Source of the DNA: MFD04580-c1 sp963702995
Lineage (GTDB): Bacteria; Planctomycetota; Phycisphaerae; Tepidisphaerales; Tepidisphaeraceae
DNA length: 64,000 nt
Assembly: GCA_963702995.1 (NCBI GenBank)
Contig: OY969783.1
Location: forward strand, 868,001-932,000
Direction: 5' to 3'
Below are positions 1 to 7,721 of the stretch, piece by piece. The notes below the pieces were generated by a model. The model ran no database searches and was not told the origin of the DNA. It saw only the letters and a program-made list of their open reading frames with translations. The position numbers were made by a program, and so were the translations under genes. Every line of letters begins with the position of its first letter. The stretch's first letter is position 1.

Positions 1-566
1 GTCCCGGCGGCAAGGAGCGGCTGCCCCCGCGAATCGGGGTAGACGGAACGAATCATCAGGCCAGGGATGTCCCGCGTCATCGCCGACGCGTGACACTGCA
101 GGCAACTGTCGGTCTGGCGAACGAACTTCGGCTTTGCGCGTCGCTGATCCAGCGTGTAGAAGACGATGCCCAGCTCCGGGTCAGCCGAAGCGAATTCGAG
201 CGTGTCGCTCCCTTTCACGAAGCCAACGTAGACGTCGTCGTTGAAGTAAATCGCTCGCGGCGTGGACGGCGAGATGAACTCGCGCTGCAGGCTGGTTTTG
301 GAGAAGACGAGCGTCTGCGAGGAGGCCGGGATATTCAGATGAGCGAGGACGGCCGCCAGATAGCCGTGCGGCTCGTCCTTCTGGAGGTGAAGCGTGCCGC
401 GATCGATCTCGGCCTGAAGATTCGCGATCGCGTCCGTCGGCCGCGAGGCGCTGTACTGGATAGGGGGAAGGTCATATTCATCGCTCGCCCGCGTTCGGCC
501 GCTCGACAGCGCCGACGAGAGAACGACGAGCAACAGCGCCACGCGCGTGAGAGGCCTCTCGTTCAC
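1..566 (-). CDS. Secreted CxxCH (cytochrome c-like) protein, C-terminus beyond the window
   Basis: The frame opens at a GTG (564-566) and runs off the left edge, so only about 188 N-terminal residues are visible. Residues 1-27 form a signal peptide: a basic start, then the hydrophobic run VALLLVVLSSALSS. Near the edge lies CLQCHA, a CxxCH c-type haem-binding motif, followed by a segment resembling GLMIRSVYPD. I recall similar uncharacterised planctomycete proteins with conserved YFNDDVYVGF and VFYTLDQ stretches before the CxxCH, and both stretches are present here. The product is probably periplasmic and haem-binding; its redox partner is unknown. It lies 64 bp downstream of the pseudopilin gene on the same strand and may be co-transcribed. 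The start is chosen because it directly precedes the signal peptide. Confidence 0.72.
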   Translation of the reverse strand, partial: MNERPLTRVALLLVVLSSALSSGRTRASDEYDLPPIQYSASRPTDAIANLQAEIDRGTLHLQKDEPHGYLAAVLAHLNIPASSQTLVFSKTSLQREFISPSTPRAIYFNDDVYVGFVKGSDTLEFASADPELGIVFYTLDQRRAKPKFVRQTDSCLQCHASAMTRDIPGLMIRSVYPDSRGQPLLAAG

Positions 567-630
567 AGATGGCCGCCGCTCGCTCGGGGCGCGAGGAAGC
601 CGGGCGGACGGCCTGTCCGAACCTGCTAAC

Positions 631-1509
631 TCATCGGATGGGGTCAAGATGCGTGACATCGTGCGCGTATCGGCGGGGGACGTACTCCGCGTGGCCGTCG
701 CAGAAAGCCGCGTTGCCTCGCATGTCGAGGTTGATGATCGGGTTTGACGACGTGAACGCGGGCGAATTGTCCGGCACGGAGGGCTTGCGATCGTGGCGAA
801 TCGACATCGCATCGTTCCCGTTCGCGTTCCAGGAGCCATCCGGGTTGATCTTGGGCGGCGCCCAGAGGCCGTCGTTGATCGTGTGAGGGTCCTCCTCGGT
901 GAGGAGGATCTTTTCGGTTGGGTTATGCGTCTTGGCAATGGAGTAGATGTTGGCCCTTAGCCGACGCGAAAGGTTGGGCTCGAACTGCTCATTCATGACA
1001 TAGCTGTACGCGTACGGTCCGCCCGTGCCCGCCTTGGACGTGTGGGAGGCGGGGTCGTCGCTCGGGCAGTGGAAGACATTGGCGATCGTGCCTTTACCCA
1101 GGTACTTGGCGAGGGAAGACTGCTCGATCGTGTCCGTCGCGACGGTGCGGCCGGGGAAAGGATAGGCGACGCCGTCCGGGCCCGTGCGGGAACCGGCCGC
1201 CACGTCCGTCGTCTGGAACCAGATGTAATCTTCGTCGTGCGGCTCGTCCCATCGGGCGCCAAAGGGGTAATAGCCCCGGTTGTCGTTCCCGTACATCTGC
1301 AACGCATTCCCGATCTGGCGGAGGTTACTCAGGCATTTCACCTGGTTCGCCTGCTCCCGGGCACGATTCAGGCTCGGCAGCAGGATGCTGACCAACAGCG
1401 CAATGATGCCGATCACCACCAGCAACTCGACCAGGGTAAACCCCGAGTTCCGTCGAGAGGTGGGCGTTTGGCCGATCGGAGACACACGTCGCGAAACCCG
1501 GTAAACCAT
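631..1509 (-). CDS. Pseudopilin-like protein with prepilin N-terminal cleavage/methylation motif
   Basis: This encodes a type IV pilin/type II secretion pseudopilin-like protein of about 292 residues. The prepilin peptidase site is GFTLVELLVVIGIIALLVS, with cleavage after the Gly and the usual Glu at position 5 of the mature protein. The planctomycete continuation is NRAREQANQVKCLSNLRQIG. The C-terminus carries FCDGHAEYV, the DGH signature of planctomycete DUF1559-type pseudopilins. The frame stays open upstream to 1611, but the ATG at 1509 is preferred because GGAGAAG stands about 5 bases before it. Such proteins are processed and assembled at the inner membrane; planctomycetes encode many paralogues of unknown cargo. 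The cytochrome-like gene follows downstream. Confidence 0.85.
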   Translation of the reverse strand: MVYRVSRRVSPIGQTPTSRRNSGFTLVELLVVIGIIALLVSILLPSLNRAREQANQVKCLSNLRQIGNALQMYGNDNRGYYPFGARWDEPHDEDYIWFQTTDVAAGSRTGPDGVAYPFPGRTVATDTIEQSSLAKYLGKGTIANVFHCPSDDPASHTSKAGTGGPYAYSYVMNEQFEPNLSRRLRANIYSIAKTHNPTEKILLTEEDPHTINDGLWAPPKINPDGSWNANGNDAMSIRHDRKPSVPDNSPAFTSSNPIINLDMRGNAAFCDGHAEYVPRRYAHDVTHLDPIR

Positions 1510-1604
1510 ATGATCTTCTCCGCGGAGGGTGGCGACACCAGACGCCTGTCTCTCGAACTTTCGGGACATCGGGAATGCGGCTCCGTCCGAACCGGCAGGG
1601 CCCC

Positions 1605-1830
1605 CTAGCACTACAGCGCTACCTCGCGAATAGCGGCGGAACGAAGAAGGAAAAATCCGAAGCCCGAAATCCGAAGGAATGACCAGGCGGAAAGAAAGAA
1701 AACCGATGACAAGCGGATGCGGAAGGAGAGTCGCTTTCCACTTTGTCTTCTTTTCTGCTTCCTTGGGATTTCGCGATTCGGATTTCTCTTTTTTGGCAAG
1801 GCTTACGGCTGCTCAACGCTGTCGCCCTAG
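1605..1830. repeat. Interspersed ~225-bp hairpin element, copy 1 (reverse orientation)
   Basis: This is a copy of an element also found at 23191-23415 and 25065-25288, here in the opposite orientation. The left end reads CTAGCACTACAGCGCT, identical to copy 3; the right end is a diverged version ending in CCCTAG. The inner arms carry the AAATCCGAAGC / GCTTCGGATTT type inverted repeat. It lies between the divergently oriented pseudopilin (minus) and amidohydrolase (plus) genes. No open frame in it looks like a gene. The rest of the gap (1510-1604 and 1831-2009) shows nothing I can name. Confidence 0.8.
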
Positions 1831-2009
1831 AATACGACGTTCGGCACGCCGTCAAAAGGCTTGGCGGACTGGGCCTGTACGTTTCAACGGTGCTGGCCGA
1901 TAACCTCATAAGGCTATTATTCCTTCCACGGCGAAATGTTCGCCGCATTGGTTAAAAAGCCTTTCCGACCTCTGAACGGCCTCCAACCGGCACGCCGGCC
2001 GCCGCAGCG

Positions 2010-3224
2010 GTGGCCCGCGACCGGGTTGGGCGGGTGAGGACCGAATCGTTGGCATCAGCGGCGTTCGCGGCGGAGCAGGTTTCGGAACGGATGCGAATGG
2101 AACCGATTGCGACCATTGGATCTGAGGCAAACGGGGCTGGCCTTATCACGACGTCGAACGTCGCCGTCCCCGCTCTGGCCGCCGCGAGCCCGGCGGCCGC
2201 GACGCCGCCGGCCGCGACGCCCCCCGCCCTGGCCCCCGCCAACCCGGCCGACTACACGCGCGCCGGGATTGACTATCGTCGGCCGATGCCGCGACCCAAG
2301 GTGCGCGGACGAGTCATCGACGCCCACTGTCACCTGCTCGCCCGACGTCATGCCGAGGGCTGGTTCGAGGCCGCCGACCACTACGGCATTGATGGGTTCG
2401 TCACCATGTCGCCGCTGGAAGAAGCGGTCGGCCTTCAGCGCGATTGGGGGCATCGGCTTCAGTTCATCACCGTTCCGAAGTGGGGCGATGCGTCAACGCG
2501 CTGGGTCGATGACTGGCTCATCCGCCTGGAAGCGTTCTACAACCTGGGGAGCCGGATCATCAAGTTCCACGCCGCCCCGGGGACGATGGTGATGCGCGGC
2601 GCCCGGCTGGACGACCCGGTCTACAAACCGCTGTTTCGGGAAGCCGTCTCGCGGGGGATGGCGCTGATGTCCCACATCGGCGATCCGGACACCTGGTACG
2701 GCGGCAAGTACGGCGCGACGCCCGAAGCCATTGCCCGGTTCGGAACGCGCGAGGACCACTACCGCATGTGGGAAGGGCTCCTGGAGGAACATCGCGGCAC
2801 CCCATGGCTCGGCGCGCACCTGGGCGGCAACCCGGAGAACCTTCCGCGGCTGCAGGGGTTGCTCGACCGGTTCCCCGACCTGTGGCTCGACTGCAGCGCA
2901 ACGCGCTGGATGGTCCGGGAGGTCAGCGCCCGGCGCGACGCGTCCCGCGACTTCTTCATCCGCAACCAGGATCGGATCCTTTTCGGTTCCGACCAGGTGA
3001 GCGGCGACGACCGAGGCTTCGACTTCCTCGCCAGCCGCTTCTGGGCCCATCGCAAACTGTGGGAAACGGCCTACATCGGGCAAACCCCGATCCACGACCC
3101 CGACGTGGCGCCCGACGCGCAGCCAATCCTCCGCGGGCTGGCGCTTCCGGACGATGTCCTGCAGAAGCTCTATCACGATAACGCGACGCGGTTCCTCGCG
3201 AACCTCGGGGTCGCGTTCACCTGA
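2010..3224 (+). CDS. Amidohydrolase-2 family metal-dependent hydrolase
   Basis: This is a TIM-barrel metal-dependent hydrolase of the amidohydrolase-2 (ACMSD-like) type. From the start used here, VIDAHCHLLA near residues 102-111 gives the first HxH metal ligands. MSHIGDPDTWY and LGAHLGGNPENL supply further His residues, and ILFGSDQVSGDD supplies the late Asp. About 95 residues before the barrel are low-complexity, Ala/Pro-rich and look non-catalytic. The start is uncertain: the GTG at 2010 gives 404 residues, while ATGs at 2091 or 2097 would remove a tail with little sequence character. The substrate cannot be read from the sequence. No operon partner is evident; acpS starts about 160 bp downstream on the same strand. 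Confidence 0.82.
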   Translation: MARDRVGRVRTESLASAAFAAEQVSERMRMEPIATIGSEANGAGLITTSNVAVPALAAASPAAATPPAATPPALAPANPADYTRAGIDYRRPMPRPKVRGRVIDAHCHLLARRHAEGWFEAADHYGIDGFVTMSPLEEAVGLQRDWGHRLQFITVPKWGDASTRWVDDWLIRLEAFYNLGSRIIKFHAAPGTMVMRGARLDDPVYKPLFREAVSRGMALMSHIGDPDTWYGGKYGATPEAIARFGTREDHYRMWEGLLEEHRGTPWLGAHLGGNPENLPRLQGLLDRFPDLWLDCSATRWMVREVSARRDASRDFFIRNQDRILFGSDQVSGDDRGFDFLASRFWAHRKLWETAYIGQTPIHDPDVAPDAQPILRGLALPDDVLQKLYHDNATRFLANLGVAFT

Positions 3225-3258
3225 CAAAGCCCCTCGCCGCCGCGCGAAAACGGGCCAC

Positions 3259-3281
3259 GGCACACGGAGTGTGCCTGCTAC
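3259..3281 (-). repeat. GTAG-headed REP-like palindrome, family 1
   Basis: GGCACACGGAGTGTGCC is a palindrome followed by TGCTAC, so read on the minus strand it is GTAG then a hairpin. The same unit recurs at 6070-6093 and, split by an insertion sequence, at 4482-4497 and 5993-6006. It lies in the gap between the amidohydrolase and acpS. A GTAG head followed by a GC-rich hairpin is the hallmark of REP sequences mobilised by RAYT transposases. Confidence 0.7.
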
Positions 3282-3386
3282 GTCCGTTCCGAAACCCGCG
3301 GCCTGGATGGCGCGGTCGATGAAATCGTCAACGCCGGACTGGGCGAAGGGCTTTCAACGGTGGCGAAAGTGATTTATGGTCGGTAG

Positions 3387-3789
3387 ATGCCCATCGTCGG
3401 CCATGGAATTGACATCGTTGAGACGAGCCGCATTCAGAAGCTCGTGGAAGCGCACGGGGACCACTTTCTGGATCGCGTCTACACGATCGCGGAGCAGCGC
3501 GACTGCCGCGATGAACCCGAAGCGATATTTCGAGCACCTGGCCGGTCGCTTCGCCGCCAAAGAGGCCGTGCTGAAAGTCTTGGGGACGGGGTGGCGGGGG
3601 GGCATCGCCTGGACTGACATCGAGGTAATCAAGGAGCTGAGCGGCCAGCCGAAGATCGCTTTAACCGGCGAGTGCGAGCGGATCGCCAGGACCATCGGGA
3701 TCGAGCGCTGGCACGTCAGCATCAGCCACATCGAAACGCACGCGACGGCCAGCGCGATCGGCTTGAAAGGTGAGGGATCGGCGGGCTGA
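3387..3789 (+). CDS. acpS: Holo-[acyl-carrier-protein] synthase, frameshifted
   Basis: AcpS transfers the 4'-phosphopantetheine arm of CoA to acyl carrier protein. The first frame gives MPIVGHGIDIVETSRIQKL and ends in IAEQRDCR; the next frame continues with NPKRYFEHLAGRFAAKEAVL and the WHVSISH C-terminal motif. Joined, they give a normal-sized AcpS of about 133 residues, with the catalytic Asp in GIDIVE and the Glu in RFAAKEA. The break is near 3511 (CGCGATGAACCC), where one extra base or two missing bases would restore the frame. As the enzyme is essential and both halves are well conserved, sequence error is the likeliest cause. The start ATG at 3387 matches the family N-terminus. Confidence 0.85.
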
Positions 3790-3828
3790 TCGCAGGCGGC
3801 CGCCGTCGCGCCGGATGGGGACAAACGC

Positions 3829-4434
3829 TCAATCCTTCTGCTTCGTCGCCCCCAGCTCTTTGGCGATCTCGCTTTCCAGCTCGTCCAGCTTTCCGAGCTC
3901 CTGCTTTTCCGCGGCGATGACGTCGGCCTGGATCATCCGGTCGATCTCGTCGTCGCTGACCAGGTCGTCCTTGGCGGACATCGAGCCGGAGGAGGCCGTC
4001 TGTTCCATGGAGTCGAGGAAGATATCCATCCGCTCTTCCATGCTGCCGGCCTGGGCGACCGCCTTTTCCCACTGGCCCTGGGTGCGGGTCAGGTCCATCT
4101 CCCCGAAGACGCGGCCGATCTCCTGGGCCATGATGTTCATCGACTGCGCGAACTCCTGGCTCGCCTGCGCCTGCTGCTGAATGAGCATCGCATTCTTGAT
4201 CGACAGGAGCTGCCGCTCGAGCATCTTCTTAATCGTCGCTGTCTTCTTCAGCGCGTTCCGGATGAACTTGTACTGGTTCTCGTCGCCAATGCGCTTGGCG
4301 TGCTGGGCGTTCTTGATGAAGTCGGCCGCGAACTTCTCCTGCTGGCGGATCGACTTCTCGATCGACCGCATGCCGGAGCGGATCTTCATCTCCCGCTCGA
4401 TCCGCCGGTCGTCTTTGCTTTTGAACAGGCCCAT
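3829..4434 (-). CDS. ESCRT-III-like (Snf7/CHMP-type) coiled-coil protein A
   Basis: This 201-residue, almost wholly helical protein has a basic N-terminal half and an acidic C-terminal half. It starts MGLFKSKDDRR, like the MGLFGK or LLFGKRK starts of CHMP proteins. Residues 20-100 form a long charged hairpin (AKRIGDENQYKFIRNALKK). Residues 111-115 are GEMDL, and DSMEQTASS follows near 141, in the same order and spacing as the MDL and DSM segments of CHMP1. SDDEIDRMIQ and the acidic tail DELESEIAKEL follow, matching the autoinhibitory and MIT-interacting region of ESCRT-III. By family knowledge such proteins polymerise on membranes and remodel them; that role here is inference. An insertion sequence separates it from the rest of the cluster upstream. 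The ATG at 4434 is the only sensible start. Confidence 0.6.
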   Translation of the reverse strand: MGLFKSKDDRRIEREMKIRSGMRSIEKSIRQQEKFAADFIKNAQHAKRIGDENQYKFIRNALKKTATIKKMLERQLLSIKNAMLIQQQAQASQEFAQSMNIMAQEIGRVFGEMDLTRTQGQWEKAVAQAGSMEERMDIFLDSMEQTASSGSMSAKDDLVSDDEIDRMIQADVIAAEKQELGKLDELESEIAKELGATKQKD

Positions 4435-4481
4435 GGGGGTTCACTTTCCAACAGTGTTCAACCGGAAGCCAGCGTCACCAA

Positions 4482-4497
4482 GTAGCAGGCACACTCC
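4482..4497 (+). repeat. Left half of a REP-like palindrome split by the insertion sequence
   Basis: GTAGCAGGCACACTCC ends exactly where the insertion sequence begins. The matching half, ACACTCCGTGTGCC, begins at 5993 just past the element. Removing the element and one copy of the repeated ACACTCC rebuilds GTAGCAGGCACACTCCGTGT followed by GCC, the family 1 REP-like palindrome seen intact at 3259-3281. Confidence 0.75.
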
Positions 4498-5992
4498 GGG
4501 GTGTGACCATCTTTTGTGGCCTTACGCCGCCGCTCGCTGAGTCCAGTAGGCTTTCCACTGCCCGCTTTCACGCATGGCGATCAGATTCATCATCTGCGCA
4601 GCATGGTCGCGGTCCCATTTCATTCCCGGCCGTTTCAGCCGCAAGGTCAGGGTCTTACAGGTCGCTTCGGTGGGCCCTGAGCCGATATCCCAGCCTTTGG
4701 CCAAGGCAGTGGGGTAATCGAGCATCTCACGTCGCTTCCAGACGTACTTGCGCAGGTTAGAGATGGCTTTTTTCTTGTGCGGAGCACGCACCTGTTTGTC
4801 CAAGGCATCAATGGTGGCCAACAGAGCCTTGGCTCCGCCCTGCTTGACGTCTTTCAACGCCGCACTGGCCCAGGCCCGCGCTTTCTCGCCCTGGCCCAGG
4901 CAACATCGAGCCGCCTCATGCACATGCTGGGCCAGGTGGTAAAAGTCCAGCAGCACCGCCGTGAGGCACACCAGCCAGGTGACCACCTGACGCCAGATCC
5001 ACTTGGCCCCGTCAGTCAGCGACAAGGCGCAGTCGGCTGCTTCCAGGTTGATCAGCGATGCATGCCGGCCCAGCAGCTTGCCGAAAGCCTTGCCGTCATT
5101 TTCGCTGACGAACACATGGCGACGTTGCTTGGGCTGGTCGTAGAAGACCCCGATCTTCATCTCCTTGTAACGCTCATCGCTGCCGACACGCCGCTGGGGT
5201 AGGGGCTTGGCATTGCCCAACCCGGCTTTTTCCCGCTGTTTTCGACGCTCCACGTGCCTTTTCCGGCGTTTGTCCTTTTCGTCCTGGGTCACCGTCGGCG
5301 CCATCACCCCGTCGATGCCGGTGTAGACCCGGCTCGTGCCGTCGTCCAGCTTCGCCTGCGGCGTCGTCCATGCCGGAGCCAACTTGCCGCTGTCGCGGAC
5401 CTTTCGAACATCCTGGCCGGTGCCCTCGACAATGGCCCGCAGCCGCTCTTTGCTTGTGCCGATGCCCCCCACACGCCTCAGGTCCTCGCTGGCTTGGGCA
5501 AAGTCCTGCCCGATGCCCATCAGACAACACAATTCCATCGCACCCGGCGAAACGGTCGACTTGGCGACGCCCGACAACTCATCGGCCGGACAAACGCCCC
5601 CACACGCCTTGGACCAGAAGTATTTGCGACAAAGACGCACTTCACCGTCGGCGGTCAGCACGCTGATCAGACGCTTTCCTTTGCTTTTGAGCTTTCGCTG
5701 ATCCAGAGGGGGAAAAAGCCGCCTGAGGGGCGGCATCCATGCGGGCCTGCAATATCTGCTGATACGATTCGCTCATGAGCTTCTGGAAAATCTCGCGGAC
5801 CTGCCACTCGCTGGCGGCGATCCAACTCCCATCGGGCGCGTGCTCCACCGCGTCCAATGCCTTCTCCAGAGATTGTTCGATCTGTTCATTGAGCGCACGC
5901 TTGACTGCGTCGCGGTCCATGAGGCCTCCTTGCCATCAAAGGGCGGAGCCACGCGTATATTAACCCAAGGCCACAAAGATTGGCCACACCCC
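4498..5992 (-). mobile_element. ISKra4-like insertion sequence with inverted repeats and target duplication
   Basis: The element is about 1,495 bp. Its ends are imperfect inverted repeats of about 26 bp: the left begins GGGGTGTGACCATC and the right, read inward, begins GGGGTGTGGCCAAT; both run on to TTTGTGGCCTT. Flanking direct repeats ACACTCC (4491-4497 and 5993-5999), extendable to CACACTCC, are the target duplication of 7-8 bp. GGG ends, a duplication of about 8 bp and a two-frame transposase fit what I recall of the ISMich2 group of ISKra4. It sits between the 48-codon membrane gene and ESCRT-III-like gene A, and could be polar on the latter. Confidence 0.8.
4522..5920 (-). CDS. ISKra4-like transposase, two overlapping frames
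   Basis: This is the transposase of the surrounding insertion sequence. The upstream frame starts at 5920 (MDRDAVKRALNEQIEQSLEK) and encodes a helical N-terminal region to about 5710. The downstream frame carries the catalytic domain: LTADGEVRLCRKYFWS with a C..C zinc-binding stretch, YTGIDGVMAP as the probable first catalytic Asp, LTDGAKWIW and LLDFYHLAQHV around the second, and GWDIGSGPTEATCK near the end with the Glu. The frames join by +1 slippage at GCTTTTTCCCCCTCT (about 5715-5725). That run could be a programmed frameshift signal or a base error. Joined length is about 465 residues, reasonable for the family. Confidence 0.78.
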
Positions 5993-6069
5993 ACACTCCG
6001 TGTGCCGTTCGCCCTGCCGAAAGCCGCCACGACGGCTCGGAGGGGCATCAAACGCCGCCGTGCGCGGAC

Positions 6070-6093
6070 GGCACACGGAGTTGTGCCTGCTAC
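6070..6093 (-). repeat. GTAG-headed REP-like palindrome, family 1
   Basis: GGCACACGGAGTTGTGCC followed by TGCTAC is a family 1 unit with one extra base in the loop. It faces the split copy at 4482-4497/5993-6006, so before the insertion the two formed a closely spaced inverted pair, as REPIN-type doublets do. Apart from this unit, 6007-6197 shows nothing recognisable. Confidence 0.65.
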
Positions 6094-6197
6094 TTAAGCC
6101 ATCGCTACGAGCAAGCTGCCGTAGGCCCGCACTACGTGACGCCGGCGGGGGACCGTCAGGCGATCCACCGCGCCGCCGGCCGGACGGGCGCCGTGGC

Positions 6198-6218
6198 GGC
6201 ACGCAATGCGTGCCCTAC
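6198..6218 (-). repeat. GTAG-headed palindrome, family 2
   Basis: GGCACGCAATGCGTGCC followed by CTAC is a perfect-arm palindrome with a GTAG head on the minus strand. A variant (GTCACGCGATGCGTGAC, then CTAC) lies at 19219-19239; both arms have changed together at the paired position. It overlaps the last codon and stop of the small membrane protein gene. Confidence 0.65.
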
Positions 6219-6361
6219 GGAAGCGTCGATCGGCGCCACCGCCGGATCAGCGCTGCTACGGGCCAGAGCGCGACCCACATGAGCCACTCGGCCGCGTTCT
6301 TTCGGTGCGGCATCTCTTTTGGGCCGATGGGCCATTGCCGCGGCCGGGGCGAATCGGTCAT
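6215..6361 (-). CDS. Small membrane protein, 48 residues
   Basis: The ATG at 6361 overlaps the TGA of the preceding gene as ATGA, a classic translational-coupling arrangement and the main reason to believe this gene. The product has a polar N-terminal half with many Pro and Arg, then one predicted membrane segment (EWLMWVALWPVAALI) and a basic tail (RRWRR). I do not recognise a family. It is the last gene of the ESCRT-III-like cluster before the insertion sequence. Its stop lies in a REP-like palindrome, so the last residues may be repeat-derived. Confidence 0.5.
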   Translation of the reverse strand: MTDSPRPRQWPIGPKEMPHRKNAAEWLMWVALWPVAALIRRWRRSTLP

Positions 6362-6672
6362 CTCGGCATCTTGCGAATCGACACTACATCGATCTGCTTC
6401 GACTCGGCCTTTTGCTTGGCATCGGCCATCGTAACTGCTCGAATCCGAATGTTGATCGGGGTGTTCCGGAAGCGCCCACTCACAAGATAGTTTCCCGGCC
6501 CGTCCTCCTCGGCATGAAACGGGAGGACGCGATGCGGCCCTGCGATCCGGACCTTTCGATTGCGCTGGCTGGCTGACCCGACGGCCTCGGCGGCCGACCG
6601 GCCGGCCCATTGGACGACGCTTGGGATCAAATCCCATGCTAATTCTGCGAGAATTTCGAGGATCGTGATCAT
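6358..6672 (-). CDS. Membrane protein with C-terminal GPGxY domain, first paralogue
   Basis: The product is 104 residues: a hydrophobic N-terminal helix (ILEILAELAWDLIPSVV), a basic linker, then a compact domain from about residue 58. That domain contains DGPGNYLVSGRFRN, then IRIRAVTMADAKQKAE and IDVVSIRK. The neighbouring gene (6688-7028) ends with the same pattern: GPGxY, then a beta strand, then an alanine-rich helix AxxxAKxxAE, then IxVxSIxK. I do not know this domain by name; the helix and final strand loosely recall the small repeat at the N-terminus of GspF-type proteins. The stop overlaps the next gene's start, so it is co-translated with it. Function is unknown, probably at the inner membrane. 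Confidence 0.6.
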   Translation of the reverse strand: MITILEILAELAWDLIPSVVQWAGRSAAEAVGSASQRNRKVRIAGPHRVLPFHAEEDGPGNYLVSGRFRNTPINIRIRAVTMADAKQKAESKQIDVVSIRKMPR

Positions 6673-6687
6673 CCCGCGTTGTGCCGC

Positions 6688-7028
6688 TCACGCCTGCTTT
6701 TCGATCGAAGTCACGACGATCCCATGCTCGGCAGCGGACTTGGCGACGGACTTCGACGCAGCCTCGATTGTCAGCACTACGTGCTCGCCGGTCGCATGCG
6801 CGATACCGCCGATCTGATACTCGCCGGGGCCGTCCGAGGCTCCGGGCGCGCGGGGATGACATCGAAACCGGCGGCGGCATCCTCTATCGGGATTGGAGGA
6901 AGCGGAGCGGAAAGCCCGCGCACGAAGAGCCAGAACATTCCGAACGCCCCGCAAACGAACACGGCCGCGCAAAGCCAGTCCAAGCCGACGTCCCCGCCCG
7001 GAGAACCTAGCGTGTACCCCCAGAGCAT
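6688..7028 (-). CDS. Membrane protein with C-terminal GPGxY domain, second paralogue, frameshifted
   Basis: The N-terminal frame starts at 7028 with MLWGYTLGSPGGDVGLDWLC and one strong membrane segment (AAVFVCGAFGMFWLFV), then a Pro-rich linker to IPARPEP. After a frameshift near 6850, in CCCCGCGCGCCCGG, the next frame gives DGPGEYQIGGI, TIEAASKSVAKSAAE and IVVTSIEK. This is the same domain as in the adjacent 104-residue protein. Joined length is about 112 residues. The gene begins 5 bp after the stop of ESCRT-III-like gene B. A single base error is the likely cause of the break, since both halves keep sensible composition and the domain matches its neighbour. Confidence 0.6.
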
Positions 7029-7032
7029 TCTT

Positions 7033-7647
7033 TCACAGCTCCTTCTCCGCCGAAGACTGCCGCCGGCGGATCGCCTTATCCGCCTCTTCCAATCCTTCCT
7101 GCTCTTTAATCTGGCCGCTGTCCATGTCGTTCCAGATGTTCATCAGTTCCTGGCCAGCGCCCGACAGGCCGGCGCCGGCGAGGGCGTCCTTGTCGCTCTG
7201 TGCTCCCAGGTCCAGGATGCCGTTCAGCTTCTCCAGGTACATCTCCTGGGTGACGGCGTCGTCCTCGATCCACTGGCTGATGACCGACACATCCTTATCC
7301 GTCACGTTCAGGCGGCCGAGCGCTTTCCCCTTCGACTGGTTCTCCTTCACCATCCGCAGGCGGCTTACCGTCAGCAGCTCTTTGCTCCGGAGGTTTAACT
7401 CCCGAGCGGCCATGAGCTGCTCCTGCGTCTTCATCTCAAAATCCTGCGCCAGCGCTTTACGCAATTCGGGGGATTTTTGGCTGGCGCCCTGCTGGAAGAT
7501 CTTCTGTTTGCCGGTGCTGATCTGCTCGATCTTTTTGAACAGCCGATCGCGCTGCTTGCCGAGAAGGATCTCCTCCTTGCGGAGCTCGTGGTGATCCAGC
7601 TCGCTCAGCGTTCGCTTGCGGCCGAAGATTTTGTCAATCAGAGCCAT
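7033..7647 (-). CDS. ESCRT-III-like coiled-coil protein B
   Basis: This 204-residue, highly charged and predominantly helical protein starts MALIDKIFGRKRTLSE, closely resembling protein C (MPLIDRMKSLFGRKG) and the N-terminal membrane-binding helix of CHMP proteins. A long helical hairpin runs from about residue 17 to 105 (RDRLFKKIEQISTGKQKIF, then a turn, then LRKALAQDFEMKT). Shorter helices follow (DKDVSVISQWIEDD, YLEKLNGILDLG), then NIWNDMDSGQ and a basic tail. It is the most diverged of the three. Its ESCRT-III assignment rests on length, architecture, the shared N-terminus and its position beside protein C. A generic coiled-coil protein remains possible. The start codon follows a GGAGAACG-like site. 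Confidence 0.5.
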   Translation of the reverse strand: MALIDKIFGRKRTLSELDHHELRKEEILLGKQRDRLFKKIEQISTGKQKIFQQGASQKSPELRKALAQDFEMKTQEQLMAARELNLRSKELLTVSRLRMVKENQSKGKALGRLNVTDKDVSVISQWIEDDAVTQEMYLEKLNGILDLGAQSDKDALAGAGLSGAGQELMNIWNDMDSGQIKEQEGLEEADKAIRRRQSSAEKEL

Positions 7648-7721
7648 GACGTTCTCCGAGCCGCGTCGGTCAGCCCTCGGCGGCTCGCCGGAGCGGAAGC
7701 ACTTTCAGCCTTACAGCGCGA

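Noticed and set aside
3829..4434. Protein A as a PspA/Vipp1 homologue
   Set aside because: It lacks the typical PspA N-terminal sequence and is shorter; the MDL...DSM...acidic tail order fits Snf7/CHMP better. Profile searches should decide.
6215..6880. A 221-codon frame on the minus strand across the small-protein genes
   Set aside because: Only its last 48 codons, coupled by ATGA to the upstream stop, look real; the rest is Arg-rich shadow of the genes in other frames.
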